A DNA stretch of 64,000 bases from Manis javanica (Eukaryota; Chordata; Mammalia; Pholidota; Manidae), in contig NC_133174.1 of the NCBI RefSeq assembly GCF_040802235.1, positions 105,963,647 to 106,027,646 of the forward strand, written 5' to 3'. The notes beneath the pieces were generated by a model, which was not told the DNA's origin, ran no database searches, and saw only the letters and a program-made list of their open reading frames with translations. Both the position numbers and the translations under genes were made by a program. Positions 22,090 to 34,740 of this stretch are shown piece by piece. Position 1 is the first letter of the stretch. Each line of letters begins with the position of its first letter.

Positions 22090-24030
22090 ATATTTCTGAA
22101 ACTAAGTATATCTTACTTGGGTCAAGAACTCAAATTTGAGGCTCTCTGGTGAGGCCTGGACCAAACGGCTCTCCTTGAGAAACTGGCTCAGTGTTCTCTG
22201 GGTGGGTTCAGTGGAGAATATTGTTACAGAGAGTAGCATGAATAAAACACTACGTCTATAATGATATATCCTGGAAACTGAGGGAAAAGACATGAGAATC
22301 TGGAAAGAGGTTGATTGTTATATTAAAGACACTTTCTTCATAACCTCATACACTATGTTGAAAAGGTCCTTTCACATCTTACTCAGGTTCAAAAGCATTT
22401 GTATTTTCTTCCCCATGGAGAGGCTGAGCAGCAATTGGATTTCATTTCTAAATCATAGTTGATAAGATCTTTGATTTCTAGCTGTGTATATTGCTATACA
22501 ATTCTGTTACAATGTAACAAATCAAATGGTGGTCTCTGGAATTACAAAGTCCAGGGCTTAAAAGTATGTATACCTTCACTTATAAAAAAAAAAAGAAAGA
22601 AAGCACATGCCACACATTCCAAGGGTGTAAATAGTTGATACTTTTAAAAAATTAAGTTTTCAAATAAGTTTGGAAATGGCCATTATGTTTAAAAAAATCA
22701 AGACCTCTGGTGTTTCTCTTTTTTTTCTGCTGTGTACCCATCTATTAAATTTGACCCACTTAACTATACCTGTCTATTCAGAGTGGAGAAAAACCCAAAA
22801 TAGAAACATTAAGAACTTTTTACAGGCCAAGTTTATATAAATGAGAAAACCATTTAGTGTCAATAAATTTTAAATGCCAATTCAATTCAGTTCAAGTACT
22901 TGTTAAATGTTTGTTATGTGTCTAAGAATTTCTATGAAATAGAAGTACTTCTTACACTACAGGGATTTTTTTCTTTAATTTTCTAATCTTATTTATAGAA
23001 TTTTTGAGCTAGAAGGGAGAATAGAGACTCTCTTGTTACCTACCAGTCAAATAAGGAACCTTTTGGAAAAAGAATTAAAGGAATGTTATTGTTAAATTCA
23101 TTGATACTTTCACTGAGGCTATACCTGAGATTTTCTTTTTCAGTTTCATGGTACATTTTTATGTTGGGGGCAAAATCTCTTTTCCTTATAGTTTTTTGAA
23201 TTACATTTCTGTTTAGACTTTTGTGATTTTAATCTGAAATATTTATGAAACCCCAAAAACTAGGTTTGTTTCCAGAAAATCTAGTACAGAATGGATGTGT
23301 AAGATTGTAAAGCTAAGTATATCTCTTTCCTCCCTTTTGAATCTGAAGCACCTTCAAGATTAAAATTTCCTACTCACTAGACTTTGATTGCAGTTGGTAT
23401 TTTAAATACTAATGTCTGGACCCTGCAGTAGTTTAGACAAGTACTATGTCATACAGGCTTCTCCTGAGGTGACACCATATCAGTGTCCTAAGTGCAAAGA
23501 AAAATGGAATAGTCAGCATTTGGCAAGAGGTGAGGTAAATACCTGCTTATATAAAGCATTTCTACTTTATTGGTAGCCATGCAGAACCTGACTTGGAAAA
23601 TAAAAATATTTGCTTTTAAAGATTGAATGTTATATTAAATATGCCCATCGTTCATTTTTTCTTTGTCCTCCTTTTGTAGTCTAGGCAGCTTTACAGTTTT
23701 TGCTAAAACAAGTTTCCTTTAAAAGTTGGACTTAGTTTCTAAAGACAAGTGAAAAAAATCATTAGATAACAGAAAAGATGGCGGTTTTCTTTCAAATAGC
23801 TACGCAGTGATGATATAAATTCTCCCTCTATTATTTGAAAAGCATTAATCAATTTCCTAGTTTCATGTGATACCAAATATATTGCCAAGTACATAGAATG
23901 CTGTCAGTAAGTGCTTGTTGTTTCATAGATTGCCATGGTCTGTACTAGAAAGTGTATGGAATTGCCCTTAACCCATCCTTAACCCTCACCACACATGCCT
24001 TAGCTCCTACCCTTTATTGTGTATGGAGGT
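22090..24030. other. Intron 1, no gene seen
   Basis: This is ordinary AT-rich intronic sequence. A short MIR-like tail may lie at about 23,880-23,925. Nothing else can be supported. Confidence 0.45.
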
Positions 24031-24035
24031 ACTGA

Positions 24036-24598
24036 TGTTAGGAAGGAAAGGACTTGGCTCGATGTCGCAGGGAAGTCAGATAAAGTGAGACTACAGACCA
24101 AAGTCAAGAAAGCAAACTAAGTTTTAATGCACTCTGCATAGAGTAACAGAGCAGGCCTGCCTAAGATGAGACAGGCAGGTGTGGATGCTCATTCTGAGGC
24201 TTCTTTTATGTGGTTTTTCGCAGGGCAGAGAGGTCCTTGATTGACAGCTGTCAGCTCTCTAGGCTTGTTCTGATTGGTAAAATAGGGACAGGGGCTGTGC
24301 TGTGCCTGTGCCTCTGATGTTTCTTATCTGGGGGACCCTGGACATTTCCTGAGTCACTCTTGGACCCTGTGGCTTCATCTTAACTCTCTGAGTCATTTCT
24401 GGCTTTCTAGCTCTATTTGATCAACTTCCTGAGTCATCTTTAGGGGGCCCTTTCTCTTTTTCCTCCCACTCATTTCTATCTTTCTGCCTAACACTGACAC
24501 TAAAGGCTTCTCACCATCTGCCTTATCTGTCCAACCTTTTCCCCATAACTCTCCAGCGTTAATTTTCCGTGCTAGCCAAGTGGTCTTCTCCCTTAACA
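24036..24598 (-). mobile_element. Solo LTR, ERV1-like
   Basis: On the minus strand it begins TGTTAAGGGAGAAGACCACT and ends CCTTCCTAACA, giving TG...CA ends. Internal order on that strand: a GACTCAGGAA-type repeated motif, an ACATAAAAGAAGCCTC TATA-like region, then a GCATTAAAACTTAG polyadenylation-like region and a TCTGACTTCCCTGCGACATC end. It is related in plan to the LTRs at 36,986 and 39,965. No clear target duplication was found. Confidence 0.65.
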
Positions 24599-25289
24599 TA
24601 GGATGTTAATTGCTGGCTCCAAGCCTTTTCTTATGTTGTTTCTCTTTCTTGAAGTACCCTGGTCTTTCCCTTCATTCAAATCCTATCCCTCTTACCCAAC
24701 TCTGCCATCTCTGAGGATTTTGCAGCTGTTCCAGTACACAGCAGTCTCTTTTTTCTTCAGTCCTGGAGCATTTAGTCTCTGTGCATATATTCATTTGGTA
24801 CTTAATCATATACAGGCAATTCCCAACAGGCAAATGTGTTATGTTCCAGTACCTCATCTGTATGCCAGCTGTTGGATGCATAAACAATTTCCCATAGAAG
24901 CAATATTATAAAGGGTGAATAGTTTTCTAAGGCAATGCACAAAAGTTGATTTGGTGCACTGATGCTTGGATTGCAACAACCATTTATAATAATGTTTTAT
25001 ATAAGAATGTATTTCAGGGTAAAATTAAGAATTCTAGGATGGCATCTCCCCTACCATAGTTCTAAGTATATCTCTCTACAGGTTCTTCCTCCTTCCTAAT
25101 TCAGCCTCATTTCCTTGGTGACCTGGGGAGGTCTTTGATAATTGGTGGTTGAGGAAGAATACTGTGAGCTCTGGGGGAAGAGCTTCGTGCTTGCAAAGGG
25201 ATGGGTAGAACAAGGTGAGGCATTGTTGGCCGCTGCAGTCAATGTCCCTGTTGGTGGAAGAGGACTTTTTGTTTTTCTTTTACTTTTTC

Positions 25290-25760
25290 CCTGATACCAC
25301 CTTCCTTTATACTTTTATCTTTTCATCCTTGGACTATTGCAATCCCTTTGCCTGCCCCAAAATAACTAGTCTTCTTTTTTGTAATCTCACTCTATTCTGC
25401 AGCATACTGCCAATCACGATGTGATATTTCCCCAAACCATCAATTTCATAATCTCACTCATGTGTTTTTTGAAGGTTCTCCATTGCTCAAAGCAGTTGTT
25501 TGCCATCTGAGCTAAACATCAGAGTTATTTGGAGGACTTTAAAAAAAATTACAAATACTTGAGATCCACTCCAGTCCTGCTAAGTCATAATCTTGGATAG
25601 AGGATCTGAATTTTAAAATAAATCTCTTCAGGTGGTTCTGAGGCACACCAGGGTAGAGAATCACTGACTTCAAAGACAATGCTTAAAAGTCTTAGTCTGA
25701 CTTTCAAAACCCTCCATGTTCAGGACATTTATATTCTAATCTCTGTTCTGCCATTAGCTA
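25290..25760 (+). mobile_element. LINE-2 fragment split by MER5A
   Basis: L2-type 3' sequence (CTTGGACTATTGCAATCCC..., CTCCATTGCTCAAAGC) stops near 25,480 and resumes near 25,680 with AGTCTGACTTTCAAAACCCTCCA. A MER5A-like element occupies the gap. Confidence 0.65.
25483..25675 (+). mobile_element. MER5A-like hAT-Charlie MITE
   Basis: It shows the MER5A order: ATCAGAGTTATTTGGAGGACTTT, a GAGATCCACTCCAG block, AATCTTGGAT/GGATCTGAA, AGGTGGTTCTGAGGCACACCAGGG and GAATCACTG at the end. Confidence 0.75.
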
Positions 25761-25870
25761 ATTTTAGGAGTATGGCTTCCCCTCTCTGGGCCTCAGTTTT
25801 CTCATTTTCTCATTTGTAAAGTGATTGGTGATTTCCCAATTAATGTTTCCATTCCAGATTCAGGGTGATT
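25735..25870 (+). mobile_element. MIR SINE fragment
   Basis: CCCCTCTCTGGGCCTCAGTTTTCTCA and TTTGTAAAGTGATTGG match the MIR core. Confidence 0.7.
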
Positions 25871-25999
25871 CTAGGCCTCTTTCTACCCTTTATTTTAGTT
25901 AATGCTATATTTTAGTCTTATCTCGGGAAAGCTGATTTAGGAGGCAGCTTAAATGAAACCAATGTGTGGGTGATTATTCAAGTCTAATGTACCCATGAC

Positions 26000-27360
26000 A
26001 TCCTTTTCAGCTTTTAAACAGTTTCATTTGCCTGTGTCACAGGACAAATTCCTGCTGTCTATCGTGTAGTTTGTTTTTCTGCATCCACTTTGGTGTGCAT
26101 ATCTTCCCTTGCACAAGTGACCCCTTTGATGTGAAGTTCAATTGTGGGAGAAGTATAACAAAAATGGAAAAATACCAGTGAGAAAATTGAATTTCCTATT
26201 AGTTGAATGAATTTTGTATAAAAGCTGTAGGGGTAGTCATTAAACCTGGGCCCATAGTACAGGCTGCTGATATTTTAAAGAGAAGACAATGCTAGCACTT
26301 TTGTGTTAAATTGGATGAAAGCAATAACCATTCATATGAAAATTTAAATGTCTACACCACAACAAAATCCTTTGTAGTCTAGGGTAATGAGCAGCCACAG
26401 AGTAAAGCTAAATAAGTGGGAAAATAATCTATTATTGGCCCAGAGAGTCTCCTTATTACAGATTTGGATGGATGCTAGAGGTATTTCTACCTTGTCTCTT
26501 CTAGAGCAATGACTGTGAGTCAAAATATCTTGATGCTGATATGAAACTTCTACCCATTTGTTGAATGTGAACTATGATAGTCTCTGTAAAGCTTTTCTAG
26601 GAATGACATTTTTATAAAAAACCTATCTTATATGAAATGTATATTTTACTTTCTGTAATACTATTGTTCTTCCCTACTCTTTCTCTGGTGTTTGTTCATT
26701 CATAGTAATAAGGAGTTAGGTGATACTTGCATTGGGTCAGACTGAAATAGGAAATGCCTCCATACAGTAATATATTAAAAAGAAAACAATTTTAAAAATC
26801 CTGTGGATTAATGTGGCACTGTCAGGATGGCACTAAAGCTGAAATCTTTTTAATGTTATATGTAAGCTAAAGAGTAAATTGGGAAGGATTTGATTATGCA
26901 GAAAGAGGACTCTAGATATTTCTGGAGCCATTTTATATATTTCACTCATGAGTTAAAAAGAATTATGTGAGTTGCAGGGTGGTTTGAAAGTTCAAATGAC
27001 TTAGGTCCTTTTGGGCCAATGAGGCCACTGACAGGGTTTAAAACCTTGCCGTAGCTTTCCTGTATAGCACTATATGGTTCAGAACAAGGCAGAAAATGGT
27101 TGCATACCAAATCTTAGGCTGAGGAAACCAAAAGGACAGGGCAAAGTGAATGCTTGAATACTGGGTTAGAGGTTGCTGTTACTCTACTTAATGTTAAACT
27201 CGACTTTCTGCAATTAATTTCAAATGTAATTGAAGGGACAATGCTGTTTTAACAGGAATACCACATTCAAATGAGTGGACACTAGACAGTGCTACTGTCC
27301 TAAGGCTTGGGACAGCTGAACTTTTGAAGGAGAAAGTGTTATGTAGTGCCAAGAATCTTG
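26000..27360. other. Intron 1, no gene seen
   Basis: There are no long open frames, clear exons or named repeats. Confidence 0.4.
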
Positions 27361-27369
27361 GACTTTGAC

Positions 27370-27565
27370 CCAGCTTGTTAACATATTAATTTTGTATTCT
27401 CCAGTAAGTCATGTAATCTGGGTGTGTTTCCCTCTTTATAATGTGAGGATGATCTCTGCTGGCCTTTAAGTTTGGGGGCACAGTAACTGGCATATATGAG
27501 ATACTCTATAAGTGTTTGTTCATTATTATCTCATTTATTGAGTGTCTCATATATGCCAGGTGCTG
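27370..27565 (+). mobile_element. MIR SINE
   Basis: AAGTCATGTAATCTGGG...CCCTCTTTATAATGTGAGGATGATC and a GGCATATATGAGATACTCTATAAGTGTTTG tail fit MIR in plus orientation. A second short inverted match (ATTTATTGAGTGTCTCATATATGCCAGGTGCTG) follows at about 27,534. Confidence 0.6.
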
Positions 27566-28369
27566 TGACAAGAGCTTTTATGTGGAAGTGCTTTGAAAAC
27601 TTTAAAGTACTCTTCAATTCAAAGGTCTTATTGTTAATCCACATAGTTTATCCATGTAGCTATCCTGTCTTAAAGCATTAGATAAATGTTTCTCAACTGT
27701 AGCTACCAGTCTGCATGAGCCCCAATAAATTTTCTGTTTAGTTCATCTTTAAGTGATTCTAAGACACAGCTTGCCATTACATTTGGTAACCTTCAGGACA
27801 GGAAAAATTAAAAGTCACTGCAGACTGTGTCTGAGTGCCACAAGACAGGCTGGTCCCATGTCACTGTGAAAGCTATTGACTCAGGAAGGAGCTTACTCTT
27901 CACTTTCTCCTCTCCAAACTTTTGCACTCCTATTTAGGAAGTCACCATCTCATTGGGTCCCTATAAACTGGGTAGTGATTTTTCAGGGCTGATGAGGGGG
28001 TGGGGATGGAAATTAAAAATCTTCCTATGGTGTCCTGTAAGATGTTCTGTTGGTGCACTCCTTTATACTGCAATGAGAAAAAAACCTGTACATAGATCTG
28101 TGCCAATTTTAAATATAGAATACAAGGGAAAAATCAGGAGAAATGGAGAACAAAAGGAAATGCATAAGGAATACAAGGAACTGAAAATTCAACACTCTGT
28201 CTGCAGGAAATATTATAACCAATGGCTGCTGAGAAGCAGACAGGACAAAGGCTTAAAATGGGATTGTTAAGAAATGATACTTGACAAATGAACTGATTGT
28301 TGAGTTGACCCTTCCTGGCTTTTACCTTTGGAGATGTCAGTCATTTCAAAGAAAATCAGAATCATATTT

Positions 28370-28800
28370 TTGGAGACCTGAGGCAGGACTAGTACCAAGC
28401 AAAAGAATAAAGGAGTGGTTAATCTTTGGTATCCTGTAAGTCTAGGGAAAGGAAATCCCAGGGCAAAATACCTCTAAAAACCAAAATCAGTCAAAGGGAG
28501 AAATAAAGTTTAAAATCTGTTTATTGCTTACAAACTGCATTCTGGGACCTTCTCTCTTTCCTGCTCCAGCAGAAGCAAAACCAGCCCTCCCCCTCACCTC
28601 TCAGGTACAGATAAACCCTCCATTGCCCAGCTAAATTACCCATTGATATGGAGATGAACTTCTCTCCACCCCTGAGGAATGATACAAATGAACTAAAGCC
28701 ATACTTCTCTCCACCCTTGAGTGCCTGTTGATATGCAGATATACTAAAGCCAAGTGAGATATTCTGGAAATACTACAATTTTACCCACATATCCTGTCTC
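28370..28800 (-). mobile_element. Probable LTR (unassigned)
   Basis: The minus strand has an LTR-like layout: pyrimidine-rich parts, a GGGTAATTTAGCTGGGCAATG region, and on the plus strand a GAAATAAAGTTTAAAATCTGTTTATTGC stretch that would lie near R/U5. I cannot name the family, and the termini are uncertain. Confidence 0.35.
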
Positions 28801-29579
28801 CTCTTTTGCATTCTTCTCAGCTCTCCTTCTTTCTGCTAATATCTTTAGCTCTTTCCAAATGCCTCCCTAGTGCTTGTTTCTAAAGATACCTTGACTTAAG
28901 TAAGCTGTCATCCACTGATAGAATGTCCAGCCTTTAGACCTTTCCATCCCAGATGTTAGGAGAGATATTTTAGAGCAAACTGTACTTGTCTCTCATCTTT
29001 CAAATCATACCATTGTAAGTTCTCTGTACATGAGTGCACAAGAACATGCCTGACTATAAAGTAAAGTCTGATCACTCCATGCCACTGCACTAATCTTGGT
29101 TCCTTGCCCCTTTCGTGTCTCCTATGAACATCCATCACCACTGTTTCCTTTCTTTGTTCAAGAAAATAAATGCAACTAATTGTCTAGCATTTACATTAAA
29201 TCTATCTAATTTTATGCTGTTCTACACAATTTCTTTATTGCTTTGTTTCTCTGAAACTAAAATAAATTTAAATGATTTCTCACTAAAGCTACTTTACTCG
29301 GTATTTTATTTTCATGTAAATGAAGTTTACTACAAATGTGTTTTAACAGGAGTTTTTCTCTTTATTGTTCCAGGAAACTAACACTGAAATGTTTGTGCTG
29401 TTTGATCTTTGTTATCGCTTTACGAGTTCATTATTATTATACAATTATCATTTTTAGAGCTACCAATTTTTAAAATGTTCTGAAATATGAAGAGGCAGAA
29501 TACAGATTATTCACTGAGGCACATGGTGGTAATTTGTCTTTTTCCATTGTTTTCACTTTTTATGTGTTTTCTAATACAG

Positions 29580-29729
29580 GTGACATTATAACCCTGAGAA
29601 ATATAGAAAATTCATACCCTGGAGAAAAAGAGAATGGGACACAGAGCTCTAACAAAGAGAACTCAGTTTCAAAACTGCAATCAAGTGGTTTTAAGCATCG
29701 CTGGAGTCAAAGGAATTACAGGCAGAGAG
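29580..29729 (+). CDS. Exon 2 of the RS-heptad gene
   Basis: The acceptor is TTTTCTAATACAG and the donor GAGAG/GTAAAG. The exon has 150 bases: two complete the glycine codon started in exon 1, then 49 codons, then one leftover G. The product segment is polar and charged (for example SSNKENSVSKLQSSGF) and ends in a basic/aromatic stretch KHRWSQRNYRQR. No domain is recognised. The open frame runs only slightly beyond the exon on either side. Entry and exit phases match exons 1 and 3. Confidence 0.7.
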
Positions 29730-30439
29730 GTAAAGTATACTAAAAATCATATGTGGTTAAAACAGTGAAATATTTGTAAGTAGCTAGGTAAGCAAATTCA
29801 CAAACTTGGAATGTGTTCTAAAATTGCAGTGTGTTGCTAGTTTTATTTTTCTTGCAAATGTAGACATATAGGGTTGGTAAGAATTTATGCTATGACAAAT
29901 GAAAAAGAAATCTTAAAAACTGTATAAGTTACTTCCTTAAGGGTGGGCAGAATGAGAATGAGAAATGTTTTGTACTTGTTCACAAGCCTGGCTAGTTGGT
30001 CCAATTCCACTTTTAGGAGGTGGTCCAGGAGGGTTTAGAGCATAGTTAATTATATGGACACCATGGCATTGGCATCCACATTTTGAAAAAAAGAATGCTG
30101 TAAGGCAAAGAGTGTGCAGAAGAACATGAAGAAATTCCTTTGTATCCCTAATCGCATTGATCAGTGCAGTTTGTATATTTTAATATGAATGCACTGCAGA
30201 CTGCCACAGTAGAGAAGATTTTTCAACAATTCAGGATCTCCATGGTCTAGTCAACAGATTGGGATCATCTTGACATTGTGCAGTTGCCTATCCAGCTTCA
30301 TTATAGTCCTTATTTGAATCCTTCAGGCACTTAGCAGGTTCTGAGAAAAGGAGGGGTAGTGGTTATTATAGAGGCAAAGCTGCTAAGAATGATAAGGTGA
30401 CCCATTCTGATATTTCTAACGAAACATAAAATTGATCTT

Positions 30440-30733
30440 TGTGACAGAACACAAGAATGGACTAACAGTTACCAAAGGGAAAGAGACTGGGGGGGTTGGA
30501 GGGAGGGAGGGATAAGGGGATTAAGGGGCATTATGATTAGCACACATAATGTAGGGTGGACATGGGGAAGGAAGTATAGCACAGAGAAGACAAGTAGTGA
30601 CTCTATAGCATCTTACTATGCTGATGGACAGTGACTGTAATGGGGTATGTGGTGGGGACTTGATAATAGGGGGAATGTAGTAAACACAGTGTTGCTCATG
30701 TGACTGTATATCAATGATACCTTAATAAAAAAA
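30440..30733 (+). mobile_element. LINE-1 3'-end fragment in intron 2
   Basis: It contains the family 3' UTR: AACAGTTACCAAAGGGAAAG, a G-rich run, CTTACTATGCTGATGGACAG, GACTGTAATGGGGTATGTGG, and TATCAATGATACCTTAATAAAAAAA. It lies about 440 bases upstream of exon 3, in sense orientation. Confidence 0.9.
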
Positions 30734-31170
30734 TGGATCTTTATGAGCCTTTTTGAGATTCACATTCTCTGATCATATCTTGGGCTGCCTTACCCCCAAA
30801 GCAAAGTAAACAATTGAAGCAAATAGTCACATGATTAATACAAAGCGAAAAGGTTTTCTCCATCTCTCCTTTTTCTATTAGAGTATTCCTTCAATTAATT
30901 TCAGATAATATGCTCCAAACTTTGGTGGCATATGAAACCAAATTTGAGGTTTTGTACATAGAGGACTACAATATTAAGGTATGCAAATAGAAATAGTATG
31001 GCAAAGATTGTTCTAGAATTCACTGAGACTCTGATGATATCATACTAATGAAATATTAAAAGTCTTGCAAAACCCAGTGCACAGCTTTAAAACAATGAGA
31101 TCACAGATAATACTTCTGAAAGATGTTGAATTTACTGACTGAAAGTATAGCAAATAATTATTTTTCAAAG

Positions 31171-31289
31171 GGTACTCAAGATTCAGTAACAGCACTGAGA
31201 AAAAAATTCATGATAAAAAACCATGCCAAGAACCTTCTGGATTCAAGTCTGGACAAAGCCATTTAAACAAGCAGACTGTAATTAAGCAG
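31171..31289 (+). CDS. Exon 3 of the RS-heptad gene
   Basis: The acceptor is TTATTTTTCAAAG and the donor AAGCAG/GTAAAT. The exon has 119 bases: two complete a glycine codon with the G from exon 2, then 39 codons ending in phase 0. The segment is lysine, serine and glutamine rich (YSRFSNSTEKKIHDKKPCQ...). No family is recognised. It is too short to stand out alone; support comes from the splice sites plus exact phase match on both sides. Confidence 0.65.
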
Positions 31290-32441
31290 GTAAATAAATA
31301 CAAATAATTAACCAATAAAAACCAATTATATTGGTTAATTTAAAATAATTAAGGATTATTTTAAATTCTTTTGAAAGCAAGAATTGTTTCTTAGTATTCC
31401 TCCATGATCTCTTGAATATAATTTAAATTCAATATTTGTTAATTGATTTTTCCTCTGTAAGTTTTTTAATAAACATTTAATCTGTGTTATTTTCAATCAT
31501 TGCTAGAAATTTTGAATTTATAAAACGTCAAAATAGATGATTGGTTTTGTGATTTGTCATGCATAATCATTCTCATATTTGTCCTCATATAGAGTCTTTG
31601 ATCTTAAGTTATAGTATAAAAACAGTTTTAGTAGCCTTATGAATGAGTTATAAAACCTAAAAGTCAGATGATATAGGATGTGAAATGCACTCTGGAACCA
31701 ACAGGTGGGACATACTTATAGTTGTACGAATCCATCATCTCTAAACTTGTATAGGTGAGCCAATCACTGGACAGGAATTTGAGAGGTAGGTACTCATATC
31801 CAGAATCATAAGTTAACATTGATGCTACTATTTCAGCTTGCACCATAAACTGATTCTTCTTAAGATGTTATGTGGTCATTTAGTAAAAAATGGTGGCTCT
31901 GGGAGCTAAACCATTTTTGTCGAACTACATAAATGCAAATCTTTTTTTTTTTGAAGGGGACATGTTGCATTTTCAAATATTTAGAGGATTAATTTAAATT
32001 GATTTAGCAAATATTGATTAAATGTCTACTCTTTGAAGGCACTATGCAGGATACAAGAACAAACCTGCTTCAAATATTATATGTGGTGATGAGAGAGAAA
32101 GGTATGAAAGTTAATGCTAGGCAGGTTGCAGTACATGTTCTAATAGGGTATAAATCATATATATTGTGGAGATGCAGTAATTTATTCTGATTGGACAGAC
32201 AGTTTGGTAGAGGAGATGACATTTAAACTGTAAGGCAAGGAGGTTTTTGATAGAGTTTGAAAAAAAGAGAAGAGCTGTTATATCTATCTGCTACTGTTTG
32301 AGATGCATAAATTGAGAAATATTGTAAAACAGTATTTTCAAATTGAAAGCATCTTTTTATCTCTTACACTTTTGAGACTTTTGAGACTGTTATTATAAGA
32401 GAAATCACTACAGAAAAGTACTCTGCAGTAGTGAAATACAT

Positions 32442-32752
32442 AGTTGACACCTTAGAGGTGCCAACCCCCCACCATAGTCAAAAATCCACATATAATTTTT
32501 GATTCCCTAAACACTTAACTACTAATAGCCTACTGTTAACCAGAGCCTTACTGATAACAAACAGTCAATTAACACATATTTTGCATGTCAATATGTATTA
32601 CATACTGTGTTCTTACAATAAAGTAAGCTAGAGAAAATGTGTTTTTTCAAGTTGTCTCAAATCTCCAAAAATTTTTCCAATATACTTATTGAAAAAATCC
32701 AGATATAAGTGGACCTGTGCAATTCAAACCCATGTTGTTCAAGGATCAACTG
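32442..32752 (-). mobile_element. Tigger-type DNA transposon, MER8-like, inverted relative of 21.6 kb copy
   Basis: The left end TAGTTGACACCTTAGAGGTGCC and the right end TTGTTCAAGGATCAACTG are inverted repeats. The right half is the reverse complement of the start of the 21,612 element. It is non-coding. Confidence 0.75.
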
Positions 32753-32892
32753 CACATTAAAATTTAAGCATAATTATTTCACTAACAATGGAATAACAAT
32801 TACAGTTTTCAATCATGCTTTGAAATTCTCATAAGCTAGTTTTGTACTTCACAAGATTTATTGTAATATCAGTAGGATATAATAGCATTTAT

Positions 32893-32909
32893 TCAACACA
32901 ATTCTTTTT
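32893..32909. repeat. Target-site duplication (left) of the intron-3 L1
   Basis: TCAACACAATTCTTTTT occurs here and again at 33,405-33,421, exactly flanking the minus-strand L1 fragment. Confidence 0.85.
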
Positions 32910-33404
32910 TTTTTCTTTTTCTTTTGGCATCATTAATCTACAATTACAGGAGGAACATTATGTTTACTAGGCTCCCCCTTCACCAAGTCCCCCCCGACAA
33001 ACCCCATTACAGTCACTGTCCATCAGCATAGTAAGATGCTGTAGAGTCTCTACTTGTCTTCTCTATGTTGCACATCCCTCCCTGTGCCCCCCCATATTAT
33101 ACATGCTAATCGTAATGCCCCCTTTCTTTCACCCCCACCCCCCTTATCCCTCTCTTCCCACCCATCTTCCTCAGTCCCTTCCCCTTTGGTAACTGTTAGT
33201 CCATTCTTGGGTTCTGTGATTCTGCTGCTGTTTTGTTCCTTCAGTTTTTCCTTTGTTCTTATACTCCACATATGAGTGAAATCATTTGGTACTTGTCTTT
33301 CTCTGCCTAGCTTATTTCACTGAGCATAATATCCTCTAGCTCCATCCATGTTGTTGCAAATGGTAGGATTTGTTTTCTTCTTATGGCTGAATAATATTCC
33401 ATTG
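32910..33404 (-). mobile_element. 5'-truncated LINE-1 insertion in intron 3
   Basis: On the minus strand it is about 495 bases of L1: the end of ORF2 (ATGGAATATTATTCAGCC, TGCAACAACATGGATGGAGC) then the 3' UTR and A-rich tail (T-rich at 32,910-32,935 on the plus strand). An exact 17-bp duplication flanks it, which shows target-primed insertion and fairly recent age. Confidence 0.93.
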
Positions 33405-33421
33405 TCAACACAATTCTTTTT
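33405..33421. repeat. Target-site duplication (right) of the intron-3 L1
   Basis: Exact partner of 32,893-32,909. Confidence 0.85.
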
Positions 33422-33424
33422 GAA

Positions 33425-34738
33425 AGAGAGTTTCTTTTGTTTATAAGGAAAGAAAACTAACGTGCATTTCTAAAGGTAGAAATCTGTAGTATCCAAGTTG
33501 ATGAACATATTTCTTATATAAACATTTGTAAAAAGACTACAAGCTCCTTTGAGAAGATAGCTGGGTACATGTGGGTCTTAGGAGATGATTCTCAGTTCTT
33601 CCTACTGACCCACTGTGTTTCCAATCCTAGTCACCTAGAAAAGAGAAGAGGTACATGTGCATTCTGCCTGATCTCCTTATTGATATTTTACAGTAGAAAA
33701 GCTGGAGAATGACTACGGTTTATGCTTTGGCAAAACAACAAATTTGTCGTGTTTATTTTAATAAAGTTTTATGTGAATAATATTCTTTATTCCAGTACCT
33801 CTCTTGCCTTTTAACAGTTGCTTTTCAGCTTCTGCTAGTGTTATATTAGAAACTGACAATGCCAGATCTAGGGCATGTTTTGCCTGCCAGACAATATTTA
33901 CTAGTGGGAAGCTTGATTTCTCAGCATGGTCCATTTGACAATTATCTTGCATTTATGTAGCATCATATAGATTGTTGTCAAAGTTTTCATTATTTCCATT
34001 TGGCTGATTTACTCCACTGCCCTTTTGGTTTAAAATTGAAAAGGTAGAAAGATTGAGTTCTTGCTAGGCCAATTTACTTTAACAGTATTAAGCCAACCTT
34101 CTGCTTTGTTTCAGCTAACTTTCCCTCACTTGTCTGTCCTTCTTTCTAGAATTAAGTATTAATTTATATTGAAGTGATAGTTTCTTCTTAATGATCCTCA
34201 GCAGGCAAAGAATAAATAATGTGATTTTGAACACTTTACTTTGGTTCTAAGGATTTTGTACTACAGAATGTTACAAATATTCTGTCTTTCCTCAGTTATA
34301 AAGTCACAGAATCTGTTGTTCCTTTAGATAAAACATAGATCCAGAAATGGTAGATAGTATAAGACATTGGAATGTATTCAAATTCAGAAAGCAACTAATT
34401 TTCCATACCTAAAACATTTGATAAGGTTTTATATGCATAATATTCTTTGTGCCAATGATACAAAACAGCAGATCTTTCTGCAAATTAGTTCTGAAAAACT
34501 AATTAAAATTAAAATTAGTCTATAAAAGTGAGGGTGTGCAGGGAGAGAGGGAGTGCACTGTTAAACTACTGTGATGTACATTTGATAGTAAAAAATAAAA
34601 ATTTTAAAAAATTTAAAAAGTAGGGGCAGTGGAATTCTTAAAAAGTTGCCTATAGAGAAATGTTCTTGACAAAATATCATTATCACGTAAATCATGGAGT
34701 ATGTGTTTCATTTGTTTTGCAAAATTTCATTTTTTTGC
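33425..34738 (+). other. Intron 3, no further gene seen
   Basis: AT-rich intron sequence ends in the pyrimidine-rich acceptor TTTCATTTTTTTGCAG. No named repeat was found. Confidence 0.5.
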
Positions 34739-34740
34739 AG

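Noticed and set aside
24603-24911. 102-codon plus-strand frame next to an LTR
   Set aside because: Hydrophobic, featureless, and begins at the LTR edge; probably random.
27953-28270. 105-codon plus-strand frame
   Set aside because: No recognisable motif, no matching splice phases and no promoter; expected by chance in this much sequence.
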